A stretch of 64,000 bases of DNA from UBA6398 sp963660485 (GCA_963660485.1 CAVKYH010000002.1:177734-241733), one strand, 5' to 3'. Positions 34,381 through 43,322 are shown, counted from the stretch's first letter. Program-made: numbers and translations. Notes: generated by a model not told the origin, from the letters alone.

Positions 34381-36357
34381 ATGACCAAAAAGAGAATCGT
34401 AATCCTTTTGTCGATGACGCTTGTCCTTTTGCAGCCAATCAGGGCAGCGAAAGGATTTGCCATTATTATCGACCCCCAAAGCCATGACCGGGCAAAAACC
34501 GAGGTGGAAGCCTACGCCCGCGCCATAGAGCAGGTAAACAAAATGAAGGTTTATACTATCGAGGACCGTTGGGGAGTGCCCGATTCCATACGCGCATGCC
34601 TCTATGGAATGTATAAAAAAGGACAGATACGGGGAGCTGTTTTCATAGGCGACATTCCGATTCCCATGATACGCGACGCCCAGCATCTCACATCGGCTTT
34701 CAAGATGAGCCAGAAGTTGCCGAAGGAAAAATCATCAGTTCCCTCCGACCGCTTCTACGATGACTTCGGGCTGAAATTCCGCTATCTTGAAAAAGACAGC
34801 ACCTCCACTTTGTTCTACTATTCACTCCGTGCCGACGGCGACCAATATATAAAAGCCGATATATTCACGGGGCGCATACGTCCTACCGACGCGGGAGGAA
34901 CAAGTCGCTACGAAAAACTGCGCAAGTTCCTTCGCAAAGCCGTGGCAGAGAAACTTGCCGGCAACAAGCTCGACCAAATTTTCTTCTTCACCGGTCAAGG
35001 TTCGCTCAACGAAAGCCGCGTGGCTGCCATGGACGAGAAAGCGCAATACTACGAGCATTTTCCTTGGCTCAAGAACTCCCGTGAACAATCCATAAAGTAC
35101 ATCGATCATTCTCAGGAGAAATATATCAAGGCCACTCTCATGAATGAGTTGCAGCGAGAAGACCTTGATTTGAGCATTCTGCATCATCATGGCGATTTCG
35201 ACACACAGTATCTCGGCAAGGCCAACAAGGATGTGCCCGACTCGATAGATGCCCTTCACCGCGACCTGCATCTGCCCGATTTCGCGGCATACGGCTATCG
35301 CCCCAACTCGCGCATCGTGATTTTCGACGCATGTTTCAACGCTGCTTTCCAGAATCCCGACTGCATTTCCAACGAGTATATTTTTTCTGACGGGAAAACC
35401 GTGGCCTGCATGGGCGGCACCGTTAATGTGATACAAGACAAATGGTACGACCGCCTTATCGGTTTGCTCGCCTATTCGCATACCATCGGCGAAATCAACG
35501 ACTATCAGGAACTTCTCGAAAGCCACATCATCGGCGACCCCACATTTTTCTTCGCTCCCGAGACAACTATCAAGGAGAGCGCCACAGCCGACGGAATATC
35601 CCTGAAACTGTTGCAACGCTTCGGCCAGGGCAAAGTGTCTTCGGCACAGTTGCTCGAAACATTGAAGACCTCGCCTTTCGACCAAGTGAGAATGCAAGCC
35701 CTGCAACTGCTCGCCCGCGTAGGAGGTGCCGATTTCGTGAAAGGAATAACCGTAGCCCTAACCGACAAAGCCGAAATGGTGCAGCGCTTTGCCGTGAATT
35801 ATGCCAAGACAAACGGCAGCGAGGAGCTTGCAAAGCCTTTGGTGAAAACATGGACCGACAACAGTGCATCGGCACGCGTTTATGCCGACGCAAGAATGGC
35901 TGTGGAATTTTTTGCGAAAAGCGTGCTGCAAAAAGCCTACGACGAAGTGTGGGCAAAGGCAAACTATGTGAACAAGGACTCGCTCGGAGCAAAATATCAA
36001 AGCGTGATAACGAAATACGCAAACTATTGGGAGAAAGAAGTTGACGAGATAATAGCCGACACCATCAAAGACAAGGCATTCAATTTCAGCGCCGCTTGCA
36101 TGCGTCTCTATTGCCCCCATGTGCGTATCCCCGACATGATGAATTATATCAAGACAAGCAGCAACGAAGTGCGCCGCGTGGCTCTGCTCGAGGCAATGGG
36201 TTGGTACAAATACTCGTATCAGGCACCCGTGATCGCAAAGATTTCAAAGGAAATAAGCGAAAATCCCAACGAAAGCGAAGCCGTGCGCTCCGAAGCGCTC
36301 AAAACTTATAACCGCATAACCTATAACGGAAAAAACAATACTAATCAGAAAAAATAA
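34381..36357 (+). CDS. Gingipain-fold (clan CD, C25-like) cysteine peptidase with HEAT-like tail, copy 1
   Basis: A 658-residue secreted protein with signal peptide (MTKKRIVILLSMTLVLLQPIRA). The caspase/gingipain dyad is visible: His270 in LHHHGD and Cys318 in IFDACFN. The catalytic part covers about residues 25-400; from about 410 the chain consists of helical HEAT-like repeats (for example VRMQALQLLARVGGADF, EMVQRFAVNYAKTNG, EVRRVALLEAMGW). No T9SS C-terminal sorting domain is seen, so it may remain periplasmic or use another anchor. Start at 34381 is chosen because the upstream part of the frame comes from repeat locus 7. A paralogue follows after 21 nt. Family membership is by motif; the P1 specificity is unknown. 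Confidence 0.8.
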   Translation: MTKKRIVILLSMTLVLLQPIRAAKGFAIIIDPQSHDRAKTEVEAYARAIEQVNKMKVYTIEDRWGVPDSIRACLYGMYKKGQIRGAVFIGDIPIPMIRDAQHLTSAFKMSQKLPKEKSSVPSDRFYDDFGLKFRYLEKDSTSTLFYYSLRADGDQYIKADIFTGRIRPTDAGGTSRYEKLRKFLRKAVAEKLAGNKLDQIFFFTGQGSLNESRVAAMDEKAQYYEHFPWLKNSREQSIKYIDHSQEKYIKATLMNELQREDLDLSILHHHGDFDTQYLGKANKDVPDSIDALHRDLHLPDFAAYGYRPNSRIVIFDACFNAAFQNPDCISNEYIFSDGKTVACMGGTVNVIQDKWYDRLIGLLAYSHTIGEINDYQELLESHIIGDPTFFFAPETTIKESATADGISLKLLQRFGQGKVSSAQLLETLKTSPFDQVRMQALQLLARVGGADFVKGITVALTDKAEMVQRFAVNYAKTNGSEELAKPLVKTWTDNSASARVYADARMAVEFFAKSVLQKAYDEVWAKANYVNKDSLGAKYQSVITKYANYWEKEVDEIIADTIKDKAFNFSAACMRLYCPHVRIPDMMNYIKTSSNEVRRVALLEAMGWYKYSYQAPVIAKISKEISENPNESEAVRSEALKTYNRITYNGKNNTNQKK

Positions 36358-36378
36358 CTCCAAACCCAAATAGACAAT

Positions 36379-38568
36379 ATGTACAAGAAAATCGCAAAAT
36401 TTCTGACCCTGGCAATCGCCGTGGCGGTTTCTGCTCAAGCAAATGCCGCCGCAAAACGCGGATTCGCCATTGTGGTTGACCCCAAAAGCTATCAAGAAGC
36501 AAAAATCGAAATAGAAAACTACGCCAAAGCCATAGAAGATGTAAACGGACTCAAAGTTTATATCGTGCAAGACCGTTGGGGAGTGCCAGATTCCATTCGC
36601 GCTACGCTCAAAAGTCTTTACAATCAGAAAACAGCCCCTATCGAAGGAACCGTTCTGCTTGGAGATATTCCCATAGCCATGATTCGCGATGCGCAACACA
36701 TGACCTCGGCGTTCAAAATGAACCAAAACAACGACCGCAGGGACTCTTCCGTTCCTTCCGACCGTTATTACGACGACTTCGACCTGAAATTCAAATTCAT
36801 CGACCAGGACGATTCGCTCAAACATTACTTCTATTATTCCCTTACCGCCGATTCGCGCCAATATCTGCGTCCTGCAATTTATTCGGGGCGTGTTCGTCCC
36901 ACCGATGCCGGAGGAACAAGCCGCTACGACAAGCTCCGCGCATATTTGCGTAAGGTGGTAGCCGAAAAACGAAGCCGCAACGTTCTCGACCAAATGCTAT
37001 ATTTTAATGGCCATGGCTATGTTTCGGGTTCTGTAATGGCTCGCATTGACGAGAAACTCGGACTATATGAACATTTCCCCTGGCTTCGTCAGCAAAAGAA
37101 CGGAATAGGTTACATTTCCCACGACCAACAGCCGGTTACAAAGTATTTGCTGATGAACGAACTCCAACGTCTTGACCTCGACTACGCAATTCTTCACCAC
37201 CATGGCGCACCCGATACGCAATATTTCGACGGTCTGCCGGAAGTAAACACTCCTCAGCAAGCCAAAGAGTTTATTCAGGCATACATGAGGGCACATCTTC
37301 ACCACGCCGTCGATGATAAAGGAAAAGACAAGGACAGCATTACCGCCAAACTCACTAAGTTTTTTGACGTGCCGGCATCTTGGCTTGCCAATGCCTATGA
37401 CAAGGAAATCGTAAAGCAAGATTCCGTAGACGACGCCGATACCGATCTCACCATTGCCGATTTCAAGGCGCACGGCTACAAACCCAATTGCCGCGTTGTC
37501 ATGATTGATGCGTGTTTCACCGGTTCTTTTCATCTCGACGACTGCATTGCCAACGAATATATCTTCAACCCGGGAAAAACAGTAGCGGTTATCGCAAATT
37601 CTGTAAACGTCTTGCAAGATAAATGGAGCGACCGATACATGGGTTTGCTTGGTCTTGGTGCGAATGTGGGCTTTATCCCCCGTTTTAGCGGCTATCTTGA
37701 ATCGCAGGTAATAGGCGACCCCACGTTTTCGTTTGCTCCTGCTGAAAATGCACCCGATATCAATGCCCTGCTCGCCGCCAACAATTACAAAGTTTGGGCG
37801 AAATATTTGAACGACGAGCGCTTTGTGGACTTGCGAAGTATGGCAATAGAACAATATAGTCAGGCCGGAAAAATATCTCCTGCCGAATTGCTCAAAATAT
37901 TCCGCACCTCAAAATCCGCACTTGTGAGAGTGCAGGCGTTGACATCGCTTGCCGGCACTCACAGCAACGAGTTTATCGAAGCAGTGAAGCTTGGCGTTGA
38001 AGACAGCTACGAGCTTGTGCAGCGCTACGCCCTTAACGATATCGCGAAAAGCGGCGATTTTCGTTTGATACCCTCTCTCATCAAAATTTCAATAAGCAAC
38101 AATACTTCGGAACGCTGTAATTTCAGCGCGCAGAACGCACTTGCCATGTTCCCCGAGGAGAAACTTATGGACGAGTTCAGACGCCAGTTCGACAACGACA
38201 GTATTTGTTACCTCAACAAGGCCGATGTGCGTGAAAAGATCGCCAATGCTATACATGTAAGTGCTTCCCGTTGGCCCAAGAACATAGATGAAGCGTGCAG
38301 CGATACTACATCAATCAAACACCGCCGCTTGGCAATCCGCACAACCCGCAACTTTACTCCCGCATATGAGATTCCGCGCCTAATCGAAACGGTGAAAACT
38401 ACAAAAGATGCCGAGATACAACAAATGATACTTGAGTCGCTCGGTTGGAGAAACTATTCGTGCAAGGCTGCAACAATTGCCGAATTTGCGAAAAAGGTTA
38501 GCGAAGACAGCAGTTACTCTCCAGAAGTGCGCGAGGAGGCTCTCAAAACATACAATCGCGTAAAGTAG
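36379..38568 (+). CDS. Gingipain-fold (clan CD, C25-like) cysteine peptidase with HEAT-like tail, copy 2
   Basis: A 729-residue paralogue of the preceding gene (shared stretches such as DRWGVPDSIRA, RPTDAGGTSRY, MNELQR.DLD and EALKTYNR). Signal peptide about 1-23. Catalytic His275 in LHHHGAPDTQY and Cys379 in MIDACFTG. Between His and Cys it has about 56 residues more than copy 1, including a charged segment around AVDDKGKDKDSI, so the two differ near the active site and may prefer different substrates. The C-terminal HEAT-like region ends in EVREEALKTYNRVK. No T9SS sorting domain visible. The next gene starts 7 nt downstream. Confidence 0.82.
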   Translation: MYKKIAKFLTLAIAVAVSAQANAAAKRGFAIVVDPKSYQEAKIEIENYAKAIEDVNGLKVYIVQDRWGVPDSIRATLKSLYNQKTAPIEGTVLLGDIPIAMIRDAQHMTSAFKMNQNNDRRDSSVPSDRYYDDFDLKFKFIDQDDSLKHYFYYSLTADSRQYLRPAIYSGRVRPTDAGGTSRYDKLRAYLRKVVAEKRSRNVLDQMLYFNGHGYVSGSVMARIDEKLGLYEHFPWLRQQKNGIGYISHDQQPVTKYLLMNELQRLDLDYAILHHHGAPDTQYFDGLPEVNTPQQAKEFIQAYMRAHLHHAVDDKGKDKDSITAKLTKFFDVPASWLANAYDKEIVKQDSVDDADTDLTIADFKAHGYKPNCRVVMIDACFTGSFHLDDCIANEYIFNPGKTVAVIANSVNVLQDKWSDRYMGLLGLGANVGFIPRFSGYLESQVIGDPTFSFAPAENAPDINALLAANNYKVWAKYLNDERFVDLRSMAIEQYSQAGKISPAELLKIFRTSKSALVRVQALTSLAGTHSNEFIEAVKLGVEDSYELVQRYALNDIAKSGDFRLIPSLIKISISNNTSERCNFSAQNALAMFPEEKLMDEFRRQFDNDSICYLNKADVREKIANAIHVSASRWPKNIDEACSDTTSIKHRRLAIRTTRNFTPAYEIPRLIETVKTTKDAEIQQMILESLGWRNYSCKAATIAEFAKKVSEDSSYSPEVREEALKTYNRVK

Positions 38569-38575
38569 TGCCACG

Positions 38576-39997
38576 ATGAACCTTATGCGTATAAAGAAAG
38601 GCGTTGTCGGCGTCGCGGTAATGCTTTGTGGACTTAACGCAGCCGCACTTCCTTCGTTCGTCGACAACTCAAAACTTACCTATTTCCCTCCGATAATCGA
38701 CCAAAAGGGCGGTTCGTGTGCGCAGGCTTCGGGCATAGGCTATATGTTTACCTATGAAATAAATTGTCTGCTCGACCGCAATGCTTCGGCAAGCACAGCC
38801 AATCAGTTCGCGTATCTTTTCACATGGAATATGGTGAACGACGGCGATGATACAGGCGGTTTCGTTGACGAGGGATTGATGATTGCCAAAAATTTCGGCG
38901 TTATGTCTGAGGCCGACTACGGTTATGCTTCGGTTTATCAGTTCAAGTGGGCGTCGGGATACGAGAAATATCATAATGCGGCCCGTTATCGTGTAAAGAA
39001 AATCGTAAAGTTTGACGATTCCACCGATGAAGGCGTGGAGAAAATCAAACAATATCTTTACGACCACGGCAACGGTTCAAAGGCAGGCGGCATCTTGACG
39101 TTTTCAACCCGGTCAACCGATTGGACGATAAACAACAATTACTGTGGCCCGAGCCTTACGGGATACAAGTCGATACTTACGAAACTTGCCACACGCGGAG
39201 CTCATGCGCTTACTATCGCAGGTTATGACGATACGGTGGAGAGCACGGACGAACAAGGCAATACACATTACGGCGCATTTATCGTGGTGAATACATGGGG
39301 ACGCTGGTGGAGCGACAGTGGACGCTTCTATTTACCCTATTATTACTTTACCGACCGCGAAAACGTGAGCGAAATTGAATTAAGTTCTACAATGCAGGGC
39401 TGCGATGTATATGTGCATGAACCTAAAATCATGTTTAAGATTCGCGTGAACTATTCTTCTCGAAACGATCTGCGTCTCTCTTATGCCGCCGAAGCCAATC
39501 CGTATTCCCATTCTTCGGCAAATAATTACAACAGCATAATTGTTTCAAACCAGGGCGGCGACCATGCAATGACGGGAAGCTATGGCGACGAGGCGACAAA
39601 GGGTATTTTTGAATTCGGACTTGACTATACCGACCACATGACTTCAGAAAATGCGCAGTACGGGCGTTATTTTCTCGACATAGTGCGCAGTCAGCGCGGG
39701 AAAGTGGGCGAAGGAACGATTGAATACCTTTCCGTGTTCGACTATCGCGGTGAAAAACCGGTGGAATACGTTTGCCGCAACATCAAGGGGCAGACTTTGC
39801 AGTTGGGAAGCAACAAGTTCAGCATGTCAACCCTTCACCCGGGTCATTTCTCGGCAAGTGCGGCAAGCGCGCTCGATGATAATGGAAATGTAAGCGGCAA
39901 AACTTTTCTCGTACGTACAGCAAACGGACATGTTGCCAAGCTTAAATTCTCAGGCAGCCGAGACAATCTCAACATGAACTATACATTCTTGAAATGA
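38576..39997 (+). CDS. Secreted papain-fold (C1-like) cysteine peptidase
   Basis: A 473-residue protein with signal peptide (about 1-24). The papain triad is visible: Cys48 in IDQKGGSCAQASG, His210 in GAHALTIAGYD and Asn239 in VVNTWGRWW; the oxyanion Gln is in DQKG. There is no propeptide between signal and catalytic Cys (only about 22 residues), which is unusual. After about residue 270 a beta-rich C-terminal domain follows, ending in MNYTFLK; it does not match a T9SS sorting domain clearly. Co-transcribed with both gingipain-fold genes and overlapping the HmuY-like gene by 4 nt. Confidence 0.85.
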   Translation: MNLMRIKKGVVGVAVMLCGLNAAALPSFVDNSKLTYFPPIIDQKGGSCAQASGIGYMFTYEINCLLDRNASASTANQFAYLFTWNMVNDGDDTGGFVDEGLMIAKNFGVMSEADYGYASVYQFKWASGYEKYHNAARYRVKKIVKFDDSTDEGVEKIKQYLYDHGNGSKAGGILTFSTRSTDWTINNNYCGPSLTGYKSILTKLATRGAHALTIAGYDDTVESTDEQGNTHYGAFIVVNTWGRWWSDSGRFYLPYYYFTDRENVSEIELSSTMQGCDVYVHEPKIMFKIRVNYSSRNDLRLSYAAEANPYSHSSANNYNSIIVSNQGGDHAMTGSYGDEATKGIFEFGLDYTDHMTSENAQYGRYFLDIVRSQRGKVGEGTIEYLSVFDYRGEKPVEYVCRNIKGQTLQLGSNKFSMSTLHPGHFSASAASALDDNGNVSGKTFLVRTANGHVAKLKFSGSRDNLNMNYTFLK

Positions 39998-40380
39998 TGA
40001 AGGCTAAAAATATTTTTCTGTTTGCAATTCTTTCGCTTGCGTTGCTTGTCAGCGCCTGTTCGTCTGATTCTCCCGAATCGGGAGGCGTGAAAAAGGGAAA
40101 GGAAAACGTTGCCACGCCTATTGCAAACGCAGATACTAAATGGACTTACTATTCTCTCGAGGACAACAAGCCGGTTGGCACGAGCAATTTCAGCGACAGT
40201 ATTGCCGACAAGCAATGGGCGGCGCGCACCGACTGGGATATTGCTGTCTGCGGCGACTTGATACGTACAAACAGTGGCGATTCGGGCATTGGACAAGGGG
40301 GAATACAGGTTTCTTCCGAGGATTATTCCACATTGAAAACGGCGCCCGAAAGCGGATATGCCACCGATGTTTACGAATAA
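39994..40380 (+). CDS. Short HmuY-like lipoprotein
   Basis: A 128-residue lipoprotein (lipobox LLVSAC, Cys near 22). The mature part DTKWTYYSLEDNKPV...WAARTDWDIAVCGDLIRTNSGDSGIGQGG, with the WDIAV.G..IRTN core, is the N-terminal half of HmuY-type proteins. HmuY of Porphyromonas gingivalis is about 216 residues and binds haem at the outer membrane; here the C-terminal half is missing, so the protein is either a short family variant or truncated. Last gene of the block, followed by a bidirectional terminator. The start overlaps the preceding stop (ATGATG). Confidence 0.75.
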   Translation: MMKAKNIFLFAILSLALLVSACSSDSPESGGVKKGKENVATPIANADTKWTYYSLEDNKPVGTSNFSDSIADKQWAARTDWDIAVCGDLIRTNSGDSGIGQGGIQVSSEDYSTLKTAPESGYATDVYE

Positions 40381-40411
40381 GGCTTAAGGCTTTTGGGCTG
40401 TGCCTAACAAT

Positions 40412-40450
40412 AAATCCGCCGTGCCTTTTGGGGCGCGGCGGATTTCTTTT
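40412..40450. terminator. Bidirectional terminator between HmuY-like and licD genes
   Basis: AAATCCGCCG at 40412-40421 pairs with CGGCGGATTT at 40436-40445, with T-rich sequence on both sides. It serves convergent genes. Confidence 0.85.
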
Positions 40451-40465
40451 GTTTTGCGGTATGTC

Positions 40466-41308
40466 TTATTTCTTTTTCCCGATGCTCTTCAAATATTCCG
40501 CTACGGGCATATTTGGGTCGAAACATACGATATTATGGTGCAGCACTCTCTGCTCTACGGGTGGCGGAGTCATGTAGTCGCCGAAAATAGTGGTGAGATA
40601 TTTGTCGTAGTCTTTCACTCCGTAGAATTTCCGCCCTTCAAACTCATATTCCGTAGGCACAAGCCCCAAAGTTTCTTTGGTGAAAGTTTTCTGGTTGTCG
40701 CTGTGGGGCATCAAAAGGTCGCAGGAGTTGAAATCCTGTTCCTGCAAAATTGCCTGAAGCCGGTTGTTCACCTTGTCTTTCGAGTAGAGTTTCTGAATGA
40801 GCCATACAAGCATTCCGCCAAGAGTGCGCCCGTGTTTCCAAGGGTTGCGGTAGACAAAATATTGCAGGTGTCTCCAATGATGATAACGCTTGCGGTGGCG
40901 TTCTCGCTCGTTGGCGTTGTCTGATGCTCCGTCGATAGGGAAAATGTCTATCCAAACGCCGCCGTAATGTCCCAAATAGGTGCGTTCTATAAGCGTGGTG
41001 TTGAGGTCTTCCACCTTGCCGTAGTAATGAGGAAAGGTGGGGTCGCTGTAATAGTCCACGAATTTCAGGTTTCCCGGCAGCCATTCCGCCGCATGCTTCT
41101 GAAATTCCTTGTAGTCGGGGCGCGGCATATAAACATCTATGTCGTCGTCCCACGGAATGAAACCTTTGTGCCTCACAGCTCCCAGCATAGTGCCGCAAGC
41201 CATGTAGTAGCGCAGTTTGTGTGCTCTGCAAACGGCATCGAAGCCGTCAAGAATTTTAAGGCATGCCGCCTGCAATGCCTTAATGTCGATATCAACTTCA
41301 CATCTCAT
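40466..41308 (-). CDS. licD: LicD-family nucleotidyl/phosphocholine transferase
   Basis: A 280-residue cytosolic transferase. The LicD signature YYMACGTMLGAVRHKGFIPW followed by DDDIDVYMPR (residues 35-62) provides the metal-binding Asp residues of a nucleotidyltransferase fold. LicD enzymes decorate surface glycans or teichoic acids with phosphocholine or similar groups. No glycan cluster is adjacent, so the acceptor is unknown. A -7 box ends 8 nt before the ATG, implying a near-leaderless mRNA. Confidence 0.88.
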   Translation of the reverse strand: MRCEVDIDIKALQAACLKILDGFDAVCRAHKLRYYMACGTMLGAVRHKGFIPWDDDIDVYMPRPDYKEFQKHAAEWLPGNLKFVDYYSDPTFPHYYGKVEDLNTTLIERTYLGHYGGVWIDIFPIDGASDNANERERHRKRYHHWRHLQYFVYRNPWKHGRTLGGMLVWLIQKLYSKDKVNNRLQAILQEQDFNSCDLLMPHSDNQKTFTKETLGLVPTEYEFEGRKFYGVKDYDKYLTTIFGDYMTPPPVEQRVLHHNIVCFDPNMPVAEYLKSIGKKK

Positions 41309-41315
41309 GATAATG

Positions 41316-41323
41316 CAAAGTTA
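41316..41323 (-). promoter_or_regulatory. -7 box of licD (near-leaderless)
   Basis: TAACTTTG on the minus strand at 41323-41316; the ATG begins at 41308, so the predicted leader is about 4 nt. Confidence 0.5.
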
Positions 41324-41477
41324 GGAAAAAATGCCGATACCGCCATAACGCTCCAAAATGTGTGTGCAAGCCTTGTGTTTATGGCGAATTCGGTTATGAA
41401 AAAACATGGTGCGCATACCGCTAAAAAGGAGTGCTGGATTGTCTTTGCAAAGTGCTTGGAATTAGGGCGTAACGGCA

Positions 41478-42131
41478 TTAGTTTTCAAAAACAAGAGGGC
41501 GGCAGTTTGCAAGATGCCTTTGCAATTCTTCGGCGGGTGCGATGGAAATTGTCCGCAGACTGCGGCGGCGACGGAATCGGGCAAAGTATTCGTCGCGCGA
41601 TACGTACCATTTAATTCTATCGGCGGAAACAAGCATCGCTATGCGGCGGTGAATTTCAAAGATGCGCGTCTTGGCCACGCTTACAACGCCCGTGCGGCCG
41701 TCGCGTAGCCTTATGACGCAAAAATAAACGGGGCTTGTGGTCTGTCCAGTGCTTGCGAGACGCGCCTTGCGCATCGAAATCGTGATGTTGCGGTGAAACC
41801 GGAGGTTTATGTCGGTCATCATCTTGCGGAAAACCGCCCCGTGAGCCGATGTGTCCCTTATCTGCCGGCTGCCGATGTAATAGTGTATCATTTCGTGGAT
41901 TATCACATCGTCCCATTCGCTTTCCGTGAGGTCGAAACAGGTGCTGAAACGCAGCGAAAAGTCATATTTCCGTTCTCCGCCCAACAGTTTCCGCTTGCGC
42001 TTGTAGCTCGTGATGCCCACAAACGTCCGCGCGCGGCTCAACTTTATTGGCAGCGGCGCAAGCTCGGAGTTGAAAATCGTGGCGTTGTATTCGCGGAATT
42101 TTTGCTCTATATATTCTATTGTCGGTATCAT
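41478..42131 (-). CDS. SprT-like zinc metallopeptidase
   Basis: A 217-residue protein with the HExxH zinc motif at residues 79-83 (IIHEMIHYYIG) preceded by a SprT-type N-terminal part (YIEQKFREYNATIFNSELAPLPIKLSRAR, residues 7-35). SprT-like proteins include the DNA-protein crosslink protease Spartan; bacterial members are poorly characterised. No signal peptide, so cytosolic. Start at 42131 gives the family N-terminus; the open frame continues to 42176 without protein-like sequence. Despite the name it is unrelated to the T9SS protein SprT/PorT at 17.0 kb. Confidence 0.82.
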   Translation of the reverse strand: MIPTIEYIEQKFREYNATIFNSELAPLPIKLSRARTFVGITSYKRKRKLLGGERKYDFSLRFSTCFDLTESEWDDVIIHEMIHYYIGSRQIRDTSAHGAVFRKMMTDINLRFHRNITISMRKARLASTGQTTSPVYFCVIRLRDGRTGVVSVAKTRIFEIHRRIAMLVSADRIKWYVSRDEYFARFRRRRSLRTISIAPAEELQRHLANCRPLVFEN

Positions 42132-42163
42132 TAATCGTAGGCCGGATAAGGGGAAACAAATAA

Positions 42164-42189
42164 GGGCGCACCGCAATGCGTCCTTTTTT
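42164..42189. terminator. Hairpin after the CE2-like gene
   Basis: GGGCGCA at 42164-42170 pairs with TGCGTCC at 42177-42183 (one mismatch), with A-rich sequence on one side and TTTTTT on the other, so it could work in both directions. Confidence 0.5.
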
Positions 42190-42230
42190 GTGGCTTGACG
42201 GCAAACTTTTCTGCGTATGCCGTCATGGGA

Positions 42231-43322
42231 TTACTTCAATAGTTTTTTGAGAAGCGGCAACAGTTCGTCGGCCATCTTTTGGTGTTGTGCGTAGCTCGGG
42301 TGCCAGCATGCGCCATATCCCAGATCGCCCGTTTGAGGGCTGAAATCCAAGCGGTAGATTGCCTTGTCGCCTGCATTGTGAAAGTCGTCGGCTATGCGGT
42401 TGAGCACTTGTTTCTGCAACTCGTTGACCTCGCCTTGAAGCATACTGCCGGTGAGCAAAACTATCGATGCCTTGGGATATTTACCGCGCACGGTGGCGAG
42501 AAAATTGCGGTAGGCCTGCTCGTAAAGCTCTATCTTGTAGCCGGGAGAAGAGAGATCGTTTGTGCCAAGGTTGATGCATACCACTTCGGGAGTGAAGCGC
42601 GAGAAATCCCAACGCTCGGAGTGGTCGTTGAATATGGTGTAGGGATATTGTATCTGCATATTGTCGGGCGAACCTTCGCCGGGGCCGCCCGCATTGCGGT
42701 AGGCGCCTATTCCGCTGCGGGCAATGGCGGTGTGGAGTGCGTTGAGCTTGTCGCTCACTATGGTGGCGTAGGTGTAGTAGTGGTTCTCGGTTTCAAATTC
42801 AAAGGGGTCGGAATTTTTGAGACTCTCGTTGCCGAAACCGCAGGTGATGGAATTGCCGATAAACTCGATGCGGTGTTTCGGCAATTCGGGAGTGAAAAGA
42901 CTGCACCCCTCGTCAACTACAAATCCACGGAAGTCGCCTTTGCGGTCAAGCCCCTCGATAACATACATCGCCCTCACGGTGTGTTTGCCCGGCTTCAGGG
43001 CAGTAGCAAGAGTAACAATGGAATCTTTAGCCGAGTTGTAGCATGCCTTGAAAGCCTTGTGGCCGTCGATGCTCACCATGAAGTAGCCCGTGTTGGGCTT
43101 GCAAATCATCTTGAGCGAGGTGCCCGTGAATCCGGCGCGTATCTCGGTGCCGGGATAGTTGAACATAGGTGCGTCGGGATTGCGGAAACTCACACGTCCT
43201 ACGTAGACTATCGACTTGTCGTTGGGTTTTATCCATTTGCCGTCGGGCGGAAGCGTAACGCTTGCCGTCGCGGCTGAGGCGAGAAGCATGATAGCAGCCG
43301 CGAGAATGTTTCTTGTTTTCAT
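42231..43322 (-). CDS. Secreted two-domain SGNH esterase (CE2-like)
   Basis: A 363-residue protein with signal peptide (about 1-20). An N-terminal jelly-roll domain (about 28-145) precedes a SGNH hydrolase domain: Ser158 in EFIGNSITCG, Gly/Asn of the oxyanion hole in INLGTND and His341 in CWHPSYAQH. This order is the layout of carbohydrate esterase family 2 (acetyl-xylan esterases). It would remove acetyl groups from plant or host glycans in the periplasm or outside, compatible with the GH43 enzyme at 25 kb. Has its own -7 box (TAAATTTG). Confidence 0.85.
   Translation of the reverse strand: MKTRNILAAAIMLLASAATASVTLPPDGKWIKPNDKSIVYVGRVSFRNPDAPMFNYPGTEIRAGFTGTSLKMICKPNTGYFMVSIDGHKAFKACYNSAKDSIVTLATALKPGKHTVRAMYVIEGLDRKGDFRGFVVDEGCSLFTPELPKHRIEFIGNSITCGFGNESLKNSDPFEFETENHYYTYATIVSDKLNALHTAIARSGIGAYRNAGGPGEGSPDNMQIQYPYTIFNDHSERWDFSRFTPEVVCINLGTNDLSSPGYKIELYEQAYRNFLATVRGKYPKASIVLLTGSMLQGEVNELQKQVLNRIADDFHNAGDKAIYRLDFSPQTGDLGYGACWHPSYAQHQKMADELLPLLKKLLK

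Noticed and set aside
17003..42131. Relationship between the SprT-like gene (41478) and the T9SS component SprT/PorT
   Set aside because: The names coincide, but one is an HExxH cytosolic metallopeptidase and the other an outer-membrane barrel.
42279..43277. A 332-codon open frame antisense to the CE2-like gene
   Set aside because: The minus-strand gene has signal peptide and SGNH motifs; the plus frame is a shadow.
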